Source of the DNA: Dendrolimus kikuchii
Lineage: Eukaryota; Arthropoda; Insecta; Lepidoptera; Lasiocampidae
Assembly (NCBI GenBank): GCA_019925095.2
Contig: CM034392.1
Coordinates: forward strand, 26,049,887-26,113,886
Length of the DNA: 64,000 bases
Direction of reading: 5' to 3'
Shown: in pieces, positions 55,914 through 64,000 of the stretch
Position numbering within the stretch: the first letter of the stretch is position 1
How the letters are laid out: every line of letters begins with the position of its first letter
Made by a program: the position numbers and the translations under genes
The notes under the pieces: generated by a model
Seen by the model: the letters and a program-made list of their open reading frames with translations, nothing else
Database searches by the model: none
Told to the model about the DNA's origin: nothing

Positions 55914-56344
55914 TGAACTTGTTATATAGTTATTTAACTTAAGAAACTGGCCAGCAAGTCCTTATTGTCTTTAAGACAGAAATTTTCCAATTAAGTAACA
56001 CGTTTTCATATAAGTAGAGGTCTATAAATAGCAATTATTGAAGCATTTGGCGACAAATAAATTATTTGTGTCTTAAATTAAACACATTTAAAACTTTATA
56101 CAGTTGTTAACAAAATTTAAAAACAAACGACAGTTAAATATTAAAGTGATTTATGTTTAAACATATTTAATGAAAATAGGGTGATCAGATTCCTATTCTA
56201 GGAAATACGTATTTATTATTGACATATGTACTGTGATATTTTTTTTAAGTATTATGTATAGTATTACTATCTAGTCAAGCACAACTTAGTATTGTTAAGT
56301 TATTTCAACTTATATATGAAAGTGACGGGTAAAATATATGTTTC
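55914..56344. other. AT-rich spacer, no gene seen
   Basis: No supported gene or repeat. Confidence 0.4.
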
Positions 56345-56648
56345 TTTTTTTTTATTGCAGGAGTTCAGCAGACAGGCAGACGGCCCACATGCTGGAAAGC
56401 GGTTACCATCGCCTATGGACATTTGCAACACCAAAGATGCTACAAATGCGCTGCTGCTCTCTTAAGGGAAACTGGAACCTGGTCACTAATGCCATAACAT
56501 AACTCAAGTTTGTTATGGCGACATGCTTTAGACCAGGGGTGGTAGCCATCCAGTCGGGCAAATGCCCTACCACCTGGCTGTGGGTTGTTTTGTCGCCTCT
56601 TACGACAGGCCGCTTGGCCGCAGGTAGTTGTATTCTTTCTCCGTTCGT
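56345..56648 (-). mobile_element. SINE (~310-bp family), near full length
   Basis: Plus strand reads TTTTTTTTTATTGCAGGAGT to TTCTTTCTCCGTTCG; the final CTGCACGGAT is missing. Confidence 0.85.
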
Positions 56649-56734
56649 AAAATATGTACATATTTTAATTTTTAATCATTTTAAAAAATTAAATAAAATT
56701 ACTTTTAAATCCACCTTCAATAAATTATTATAAA

Positions 56735-57215
56735 CTAGCTTCTGCCCGCGACTTCGTACGCGTGGAATAGTTAAAAATAAAGTAAGTTAAAAAAACCCGA
56801 TTTTGAAACATTCTTCATTGGTGCTCCGCTCTTATTGGTCTTAGCGTGATGATATATAGCCTATTATTGTTTTATTGTATGATGATACCGGCAATATCAA
56901 TACTTAATTAGGTGCATAAGTTGTATAATAAGCTGTTTAAGTAATTAAAGTTATTTTAACTATCCCACAGGAACTCTTTAATTTTTCGGGATTAAAAGTA
57001 TCTTATATGTTAACCAGGAATATAAGCTACCACCATGCAAAATTTCATTTACATCGATCCAGTCGTTTCGGAGATTAGCCCGTACAAACAGACAAACAGA
57101 GAAACAAAAAATTTGAAAAAACAATCTTAATTAGTTCTATTTCACTTCTTACATCCCCCTGACTCGGATTTTAACATTTATTTTCATTGTACAGACAGAT
57201 TGGACCTCAGTTTTA
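56735..57215 (+). mobile_element. small-element mosaic (GCCCGCGACTTCGT heads)
   Basis: ACTAGCTTCTGCCCGCGACT, then a GGTGCTCCGCTCTTATTGGT segment. A second part, AGCTGTTTAAGTAATTAAAG to TATATGTATAGATTTATA, closely follows 41410-41700. Confidence 0.6.
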
Positions 57216-57280
57216 TTATATGTATAGATTTATATTCGTTTGAGTAAATTTATTTTAATCTGTAATTCTGTAATTCTTAT

Positions 57281-57592
57281 CCGTGCAGGAACGGAGAAAG
57301 AATACAATTTCCTGCGGTCGAGCGGCCTGTCGTAAGAGGCGACTTAACAACCCACAGCCAGGTGATAGGGCATTTACCCGACTGGATGGCTACTACCCCT
57401 GGTCTAAAGTATGCCGCCATAACAACCTTGAGTTGTGTTCCGGCATTAATGACCAGGATCCAGTCTCCCTTAAGAGAGCAGCAGCGCATTTGTAGCAACT
57501 TTGGTGGTGCAAATGTCCATAGGCGATGGTAACCGCTTTCCATCAAATGGGCCGTCTGCCTGTCTGCTGATCTGCTGCAATGAAAAAAAACC
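57281..57592 (+). mobile_element. SINE (~310-bp family), near full length
   Basis: ATCCGTGCAGGAACGGAGAA to TGATCTGCTGCAATGAAAAA. Confidence 0.85.
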
Positions 57593-57749
57593 ATTATATT
57601 CTTAATTATAAATTGTATCTTGATCAGATTTGATTTTAAATTTAAATCATTAAATATTATTAAATTATACCTTTTATAGTCATGAAGAGTCTATGAGTGA
57701 CTTAATAATGTTAATTGCTAACATAATTATATTATACAAATTGACTAGT

Positions 57750-57954
57750 GGAAGGCCACGACACACCTTCCATGATCAAATTGATCGTGTACTAGCAGAA
57801 GGCGATGTCAGGAGCCTTAAGAACAGACGAGCTTGCATGACAAGAGTTATGAATGTCAAAGAGGCAAGTGAGGTGTGTAAGAATAAGCCTAAATGGCACT
57901 CTGTTGTTTGTGCCTACCCCGCAAGGGAACTGGCGTGAAGTTATGTATGTATGT
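57750..57954 (+). mobile_element. 5'-truncated RTE-like LINE, 12-bp target duplication
   Basis: AAATTGACTAGT at 57738-57749 and 57955-57966, a perfect match. Contains GRPRHTFHDQIDRVLAEGD to YPARELA, TGA and tail. Confidence 0.95.
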
Positions 57955-57966
57955 AAATTGACTAGT

Positions 57967-58305
57967 ATATTTGTTATGGATTTCTGATTTCTGATTTCTT
58001 ACGAGATATTAATATATTGGGTTCCCGGTCATCCCAGACTTGCGTGATTTTAGGAAAGATGAAATTTTTAGGATCGGTAGTTTAATATAAACTTAGAAAG
58101 GAATGGATATTCGCTAAGCTGAAAGCGGGGCCGTTTTTCAGGTAGCAGCTATCAACGGTAGAAAATAACCATGCTAACTTACGTCAAAGTAGCAAGGCTA
58201 GTTTTTATATATGTCATATGTGATATTGTTATAAACAAAGGTATACAGACACTCAAAAAAAAAAAATGGGAACTTACGTCATTTTAGGAAGGCTTAATTT
58301 TATAG
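57967..58305. other. spacer, no gene seen
   Basis: No supported gene or repeat. Confidence 0.4.
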
Positions 58306-58650
58306 TAAAAACTAGCGGCCCCGGCAAACGTTGTCCTGCCTTTAAAAAATAAAATTCTAGAACCCGATCCCAGAGCCACGTACCGGTTCTAATTGCGAAT
58401 CTAAGCCATCCGGGTACCCACCCACCCACTCAGACACACAAAAACAAAATCACCAAAATCGCTCCAGGTGATTAGGAGGATTCCAGAACCCGATCTCAGC
58501 GCCACCTACCGGTTCTAATTGCGAATCCAAACCACGCAGGAACCCACTCAAACACACAAAAACAAAATCACCAAAATCGCTCGAGGTGATAAGGAGGATT
58601 CCATAACCCGATCTCAGCGCCACCTACCGGTTCTAATTGTGAATCTAAAT
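58306..58650 (+). mobile_element. CAGACGTTGT-family element with two 118-bp units
   Basis: Head ACTAGCGGCCCCGGCAAACG, TTGTCCTGCC, then 118-bp units starting at 58459 and 58577, matching those at 36921-37345. Confidence 0.8.
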
Positions 58651-58654
58651 GAGT

Positions 58655-58860
58655 AATATTTTTTTTTTGGCTTAATTTTATAGTAAAAATAGTGTTTTCT
58701 GAGTGCGTTCTTAAATGTAAGCGATGTTTTGGCCTCGGACAGTAAGAGGCAGCGCAATCCAAAGTTTAACAGCTGCGTAAAAGAGTTATCATAAAAGGAT
58801 GAAGTGTGTGCAGGTGTAGTGAGTTTACGATAACTATGAGTGCGCAAATTGTGGGAAGTA
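58655..58860 (-). mobile_element. LINE C-terminal remnant
   Basis: In reverse: TTPAHTSSFYDNSFTQLLNF, then SEAKTSLTFKNALRKHYFYY, typical of CR1/Jockey C-termini, with a frameshift in the LWNALP region. Confidence 0.6.
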
Positions 58861-58913
58861 GAAAAGCGAAGGAATTCAAAATGTTAAATAAGGTACAGAC
58901 TACGTTAAGAATT

Positions 58914-59138
58914 TTTTTATTGCAGAATTCAGCAGACAGGCAGACGGCCCACCTGATAGAAAGCGGTTAGCATGGCCTATAGACATTTGTAACGCTAAAG
59001 GTGCTTGCTATAAAGACGTTGCAGCTCTCTTAAGGGAGACTGGAACTTGGTCACTAATGCCGGAACACAAGTCAAGGTTGTTATGACGGCATACTCTAGG
59101 GGTGGTAGCCATTCAGACGGGCAAATACCCCCCACATA
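58914..59138 (-). mobile_element. SINE (~310-bp family), truncated
   Basis: Plus strand reads TTTATTGCAGAATTCAGCAG to CAGACGGGCAAATACCCCCC. Diverged, and lacks the element's 5' ~90 bp. Confidence 0.75.
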
Positions 59139-59208
59139 GATATTAGTTTATTTATGTAAATACATAATAATATAATATTTTCTTAAGTTTTCGCGACTTG
59201 TATACATA

Positions 59209-59739
59209 ATAAAACTACGTTTTAACGGTTTTAAGCGCGGTAATTTTATTTGATTTTGGTTTTTCCGACGTTTCGGCCACTTTTCAGTGGCCAATTATCA
59301 AAACTATTAAGGCCCAAACCCAGCAAAAACCAGCTGCCAGACCTCAAGACACTGTGAGCTCTTTCTGCGTACAACGGAACACAAACCAACTTGACTGATA
59401 ATTACTTTTATTTTTCCTTCCACCCATTTTAATATTATATAAAATTATTAGAGCTAGGCATGTTTGCTGAAGAGTTTCTTGCGCCGCTTCTTCTCTTCAA
59501 GCCATAACATGTTGCGAAGCGGTAGTAAATTAGATTAGGCTCCCATAGAGTAAATAATAACCATAAACAAAATTAAAAATAATAAGTTGGCGGTGGGGTA
59601 AATAAAACTTTAACAATACTCGTTGACACTTGACATCTTTGTCTTCCGTGATCACGGCCACTGAAAAGTGGCCGAAACGTTGGAAAAACCAAAATCAAAT
59701 AAAATTACCGCGCTTAAAACCGTTAAAACGTAGTTTTAT
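59209..59739 (+). mobile_element. Penelope-like candidate with long inverted ends, copy 2
   Basis: 531 bp with TATACATA at 59201-59208 and 59740-59747. Ends ATAAAACTACG / CGTAGTTTTAT with about 80-bp inverted repeats. Inverted relative to 9046-9563. Near 59665-59695: GTGATCACGGCCACTGAAAA then GTGGCCGAAACGTT, the hammerhead-like stem. No open frame. Confidence 0.7.
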
Positions 59740-59747
59740 TATACATA

Positions 59748-60279
59748 ATAATATTTTTTGTTTATCGTGACAGCCCTAAACATGAATTGATTTAACCTTG
59801 TTATTTCAAAATTATTGTTTGATTAATGAACGTATTACGAGTGTATGTACTTTAATTTAATTTATGTGTATTATTGGAGATTTATCATGTTTAATAGATT
59901 TATGGTTATTTTTTTTTTTAATTAAGAAATGCTATTTAGCTTTTTATCACAGTTGTGAAAGTAGAATCTGATAGATGACAGAATTAGGACACTATTTATC
60001 ACCTTACAAAACCCCAAACTCTAGATTTTGTACCATAATGGCAGGTTATGTCGTAATAATGTTAACAAGTCAAATAGCGTATTACTATTGTTTAAATACA
60101 TAATGCTATGTCGCGAACGCGACTATAACTGCACTGATTATGGACTAATTATTTATAGAGATAAATAATTAACTATTTAAAATTCTTTGATTAATCTTTA
60201 TTTGTATCTCTTGACATAAAACAATACTCTATTTAAACTAAATACTTAAAAATAAACTGAATTATAAATTAATATAAAG
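59748..60279. other. AT-rich spacer, no gene seen
   Basis: The right part (about 60200-60279) resembles the AT-rich interior of the MITE at 6343. No gene. Confidence 0.4.
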
Positions 60280-60290
60280 TATGTAACAAA

Positions 60291-60537
60291 CCAATATACA
60301 ATGCAAAAGTGGATGGATGCAGAAGTCGTGGAAGGCCACGACACACCTTCCATGATCAAATTGATCGTGTACTAGCAGAAGGTGATGTCAGGAGCCTTAA
60401 GAACAGACGAGCGTGCATGACAAGAGTTATGAATGTCAAAGAAGCAAGTGAGGTGTGTAAGAATAAGCCTAAATGGCGCTCTGTTGTTCGTGCCTACCCC
60501 GCAAGGCAACTGGCGTGAAGTTATGTATGTATGTATA
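60291..60537 (+). mobile_element. 5'-truncated RTE-like LINE, 11-bp target duplication
   Basis: TATGTAACAAA at 60280-60290 and 60538-60548. It disrupts a MITE end like that at 6549. Contains NAKVDGCRSRGRPRHTF to YPARQLA, TGA, (TATG)n. Confidence 0.9.
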
Positions 60538-60595
60538 TATGTAACAAATCGCTGCCAGAGGGAAGCGTGACCAGAAGGCTGGCTACATTACTGTA
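60538..60595. mobile_element. MITE terminal repeat, related to 6343-6609
   Basis: TGTAACAAATCGCTGCCAGA, GGGAAGCGTGACCAGAAGGC, TGGCTACAT. Confidence 0.65.
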
Positions 60596-60637
60596 TGACA
60601 TATCATATTGTTACGAGTGCGGGACTCGAATTAAAAT

Positions 60638-60858
60638 ACGTACATACATAACTTCACGCCAGTTCCCTTGCGGGGTAGGCACGAACAACAGAGCGCCATT
60701 TAGGCCCATTCTTACACACCTCACTTGCTTCTTTGACATTCATAACTCTTGTCATGCACGCTCGTCTGTTCTTAAGGCTCCTGACATCACCCTCCGCTAG
60801 TACACGATCAATTTGATCATGGAAGGTGTGTCGTGGCCTTCCACGACGATGCCTTCAA
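60638..60858 (-). mobile_element. 5'-truncated RTE-like LINE inside the LTR, 11-bp target duplication
   Basis: CGAATTAAAAT at 60627-60637 and 60859-60869; that sequence occurs once in uninterrupted LTRs. RTE homology ends at about 60847, with 11 extra bases (GATGCCTTCAA) before the duplication. Confidence 0.9.
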
Positions 60859-61010
60859 CGAATTAAAATGCCGTTGGAATTACTATAGATTTAATTAGAA
60901 CTATACAAACACGTATAACACAGGTACAAATATAACTGAACACAACTAGTACAAACGTGATGCACGAATTAATAACACGCGCAAAGTTGTTCAAATTGTC
61001 ACCAAATTGC

Positions 61011-61245
61011 CAGGTGGTAGGGCATTTGCCCGACTGGATGGCCACCACCCCTGGTCTAAAGTATGTCGCCATAACAACCTTGAGTTGTGTTCCGGCATTA
61101 GTGGCCAGGTTCCAGTTTCTCTTAAGAGAGCAGCAGCGCATTTGTAGCAACTTTGGTGTTGCAAATGTCCATAGGCGATGGTAACAGCTTTCCATCAAAT
61201 GGGCCGTCTGCCTGTCTGCTGATCTCCTGCAATAATAAAAAAAAA
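61011..61245 (+). mobile_element. SINE (~310-bp family), 5'-truncated, inside the LTR
   Basis: CCAGGTGGTAGGGCATTTGC to CTCCTGCAATAATAAAAAAA. It interrupts the LTR phrase CGCAAAGTCCGTCACT, showing A-tailed insertion. Confidence 0.85.
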
Positions 61246-61564
61246 GTCCGTCACTATATAGCTCATCGAATGTACACACGTCTTGCTCGTATCGTAATCG
61301 TTGCTTGACTTCCTCACCCCTCCGTTCGGGCATTGTTTTATACTCATCTATACAAATACAATATGTCTACCTGCGTCGACGCAATTTCCCAGAAAACGTA
61401 ATCCGCAAACCTGCTTAATTATTCTTGCGAACGGCCATAAACTAGTACAATACACAATAGACTGTTTTTCTAAGTAAACAAAAGAAGTCAAAATACGGGA
61501 AGGTAATAAACTATGCTTTATGGCAGGCAGGTGTGCATTCACTTCTGTCGGCATGTAACAATAT

Positions 61565-61915
61565 CAATAAAAGTACTGAAATGTACTTGAATAAGCTGTA
61601 AACAACCTAATCAGCCATTAAGATCATACTCTCGTAATAAAATAATATAACTAATCTAATCAGACGATACATCAGTCACAAATCATAGGATTTAAATTAA
61701 TAGATAGAGACAGCAGACATATTAAAGTTAATTTACCTTGTTTTTGTGCTTTACCTTTATAATTAGCAAACTATAATTAAGGGTCCTATTTCCGCAAAGG
61801 CTCTAAAGTGGGGGGTAAACAAAACAAGTTTTCATTGATATTTACTGATCAATCATTTACCAAAAATAATCATACATTTCCACGATAGCGCTGCTGCTCT
61901 TTTAATTTTTTTTGT
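61565..61915. other. AT-rich spacer, no gene seen
   Basis: No supported gene or repeat. Confidence 0.4.
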
Positions 61916-62219
61916 TGTTGTATGAGTTCAGCAGACAGGCAGACGGCCCACTTGATGGAAAGCGGTTACCATCGCCTATGGACATTTGCAACACCAAAGT
62001 TGCTACAAATGCGCTGCTGCTCTCTTAAGGGAAACTGGAACCTGGTCACTAATGCCGGAACACAATTCAAGGCTGTTATGGCGGCATACGCTAGACCAGG
62101 GGTGGTAGCCATCCAGTCGGGCAACTGCCCTACCACCTGGCTGTGAGTTGTTTTGTCGCCTCTTACGACAGGCCGCCCGGCCGCAGGAAATTGTATTATT
62201 TCTCCGTTCCTGCACGGAT
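61916..62219 (-). mobile_element. SINE (~310-bp family), near full length
   Basis: Plus strand reads GTTGTATGAGTTCAGCAGAC to TTCCTGCACGGATAG. Confidence 0.85.
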
Positions 62220-62221
62220 AG

Positions 62222-62592
62222 AAGAATTTAAGAGACGAGACTGAAACCTGGCCACTAATGCCGGAACACAACTCGAGGTTGTTATGGCGGAATATTCTAG
62301 ACCAGTGTTCCGCAAAATTTTTCGGTTCAAGGTACATCTAGGAAAACTAAAATTTTTGGAGGTACACCAATTAATGACTACGGTACACCAGTGTGCCGCG
62401 GTACATTCTTTGCGGAACTTTGCGGAACACTGTTCTAGACTATGGGTGGTAGCCATCCAGACGAGCAAATGTAGGCTATTTGCTCGTCTGGATGTCTAAC
62501 ACCTAGCTGTGGGTTGTTTTGTCGCCTCCTATGACAAGCTGCCCGGTCGTAGGAATTAGTTAATATTCTTGCTCAGTTCCTGCACGGATTAT
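62222..62592 (-). mobile_element. second, diverged SINE copy disrupted by a hAT-like MITE
   Basis: Two SINE segments (62222-62302 and 62441-62592) become continuous when 62303-62440 is removed. GCAAATGTAGGCTATTTGCTCG near 62465 is a local rearrangement. It ends AGTTCCTGCACGGATT. Confidence 0.8.
62303..62432. mobile_element. 130-bp hAT-like MITE with 8-bp target duplication
   Basis: Perfect 14-bp inverted ends CAGTGTTCCGCAAA and target duplications TTCTAGAC at 62295-62302 and 62433-62440. The 8-bp duplication, its nTCTAGAn form and CAGTG-type ends are hAT hallmarks. No coding capacity. Confidence 0.93.
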
Positions 62593-62894
62593 CTAAGAAG
62601 GGCGTAATTTAAATACCTCTATAAAGAGTTGGCCACACACCTTCCAGATTGAGTTTTAGGAATGTACCCAATATGATGAGTTTATTATACCAAAAATACC
62701 ATGACATGCAGTCCGTCATCATTATTAGATACTTTTGACTTAGACCGTCTTTGGCTAGAATTTTTACGTCCCAAATTTTTTTGCTCCCAATTTTTGCAAA
62801 CGTCCATATGTGACATTAACCACGTTCTATCAGGTGGGCGCTCTGTCTGCTATTTAATTTCTACGTACAGCAAACGAATGCCTCCAGAAAGGAC
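62593..62894. other. spacer with a SINE/LINE-tail echo
   Basis: 62800-62860 (TTGCAAACGTCCATATGTGA, CATTAACCACGTTCTATCAG, GTGGGC) is a diverged version of the shared LINE/SINE tail. Confidence 0.4.
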
Positions 62895-63180
62895 TCCAGA
62901 TTGAGATCAACAGTGGTTATCAGCAGTATGCCGACAACGGATACTCCACACAGCCCATAGGAACCCAGACAATATGAAGAGACTTGTGGTCACTGACAAA
63001 ATTGAAGGCAAGAGACCTCGTGGTAGATCTCCAAATAGGTGGATTTGGACATCTACCACGTTGCAGTGGATATGTCGATAAATTCGGCCCTGCACCGTGA
63101 TCAAAATCGATCTCGATGATGAGGAGAACAATTGTTCACTGCCATCAAAGGCATGATCATCATCAGCAGTGAGGGAATGA
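62895..63180 (+). mobile_element. remnant of a third RTE-like LINE
   Basis: Frames with shifts read RLVVTDKIEGKRPRGRSPNR, then a WTSTT...L segment and later ALHRDQNRS, resembling the GKIEGKRPRGRSPTRW end of RTE ORFs. Inactive. Confidence 0.6.
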
Positions 63181-63473
63181 CTTAGAAGAAGGTAAGCGAA
63201 AAAAGTTGACTCGCTTAATGAAAAATTTCGCAACATTTAAATAAGTCTAACTTGTTGATTGATTTCTCTTCGTAAATAAAGTAAAATTAATCAAACATTT
63301 TATGATTGATAACAATGTTTGTTCAATTAATTGATTTTATCTGAAACGGATGTAATTGGTAAATAATTGTAATTAAGGGAATATTTCCCCGATTTTTTTG
63401 TTGATTTCTATCATATATAACTAAAACTGTTACCAACTGCCGCATTCGCGATATTGCTTGCGTATTTTTAAAG
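63181..63473. other. AT-rich spacer, no gene seen
   Basis: No supported gene or repeat. Confidence 0.4.
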
Positions 63474-63477
63474 ATAT

Positions 63478-64000
63478 TGTTACGAGTTTAACGGGACTCG
63501 AATTAAAATGCCGTTAGAATTATTACAGAGTTTATTAGAACTATACAAACATGTATAAGACAGGTACAAATATAACTGAGCGCCACAAGCCCAAACGTAA
63601 TGCAGAAGGTCGTAATTAAATAAAACGCGCAAAGTCCGTCACTATCAGATTCCCGATTGTAGTACACACGTCTCGCTTTGATCGTGGTTCTCGCTCGACT
63701 GCCTCTCTACCTCAATCAGGCCATCATTTTATACTGCACAAATGCAATGTGCCCGCCCGACAACGTGGACCGAATTTCATAGAATTAGCTTGTACTTTAA
63801 ATTCCGTAACACCTGGCTAATGATTACAATACAACAATAGGCTGTTCTCTAGAAACGTATGCCAATAAATAAGTAAACAAAAGAAGACTATCATAAAAGA
63901 ATTACAATAGTTTCAATGTTATTAGTTCAAATGCCGACGGGTAATAAATGTGCTTCTACAAATCTGTCCGTGGAATTTGTCTTTGTCGGTGCCTAGGTTG
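63478..64000 (-). mobile_element. LTR of the ATAT family, cut by the window end
   Basis: Starts TGTTACGAGTTTAACGGGAC, with ATAT just before it (63474-63477). Matches 1607-2107 over its length and stops at CCTAGGTTG, about 5 bases before the expected TAACA end. Whether it is solo or bounds a full element lies outside the window. Confidence 0.8.

Larger units (their letters stand above)
60609..61560 (-). mobile_element. LTR of the ATAT family, disrupted by two insertions
   Basis: Starts TGTTACGAGTGCGGGACTCG, ends GCATGTAACA, flanked by ATAT at 60605-60608 and 61561-61564. After removing an RTE (60638-60858) and a SINE (about 61011-61245), the rest matches the LTR at 63478, although about 22 extra bases precede the SINE. 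Confidence 0.8.

Noticed and set aside
57273..57604. ATTCTTA as a target duplication of the SINE at 57281
   Set aside because: The right copy is separated from the A tail by seven unrelated bases, so it may be chance.

Overview
This window is animal, almost certainly insect, and most likely from a moth or butterfly. It is AT-rich and dominated by retrotransposon debris of kinds I know from lepidopteran genomes: an RTE-like LINE, CR1/Jockey-like LINEs, tRNA-derived SINEs, ATAT-targeting LTRs and small elements headed GCCCGCGACTTCGTCCGC. I recognise one host gene, a teashirt/tiptop zinc-finger gene on the minus strand. No bacterial, organellar, CRISPR or operon features are present.

Layout. 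From 1 to about 41.6 kb the window is a mosaic of nested mobile elements with AT-rich spacers. Landmarks are a solo LTR (1.6-2.1 kb), a 5'-truncated LINE (6.7-7.3 kb), a possible Penelope-like element (9.0-9.6 kb), a CpG-rich island (10.7-11.2 kb), a 2.1-kb satellite array with alternating unit lengths (12.6-14.7 kb), a chimeric RTE insertion (15.0-16.2 kb) and a 19-bp minisatellite (24.6-25.0 kb). From 41.6 to 49.3 kb I see no mobile element; this block holds teashirt: probable 3' UTR, a large coding exon (46784 to 43781), a 1,240-bp intron and a tiny first coding exon (48050-48025) that splices in frame, giving a 1,009-residue protein. From 49.3 kb to the end the mosaic resumes, with three more LTRs of the same family.

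How the elements relate. Thirteen RTE copies carry recognisable target-site duplications (8-14 bp; one has a mismatch). All are cut at the 5' end and stop in a TATG-type tail directly after the ORF2 stop codon. One sits about 1.5 kb upstream of teashirt. A second copy, 34 kb away, carries the same RTE plus 269 bp of the DNA that lies upstream of the first, which looks like 5' transduction. The abundant ~310-bp SINE shares its 3' tail with the LINE at 6.7-7.3 kb, suggesting a SINE-LINE partnership. All four LTRs abut ATAT.

Limits. Family names for mobile elements come from motif memory, not database searches. Repeat boundaries without a stated target duplication are approximate to about 10-30 bases.
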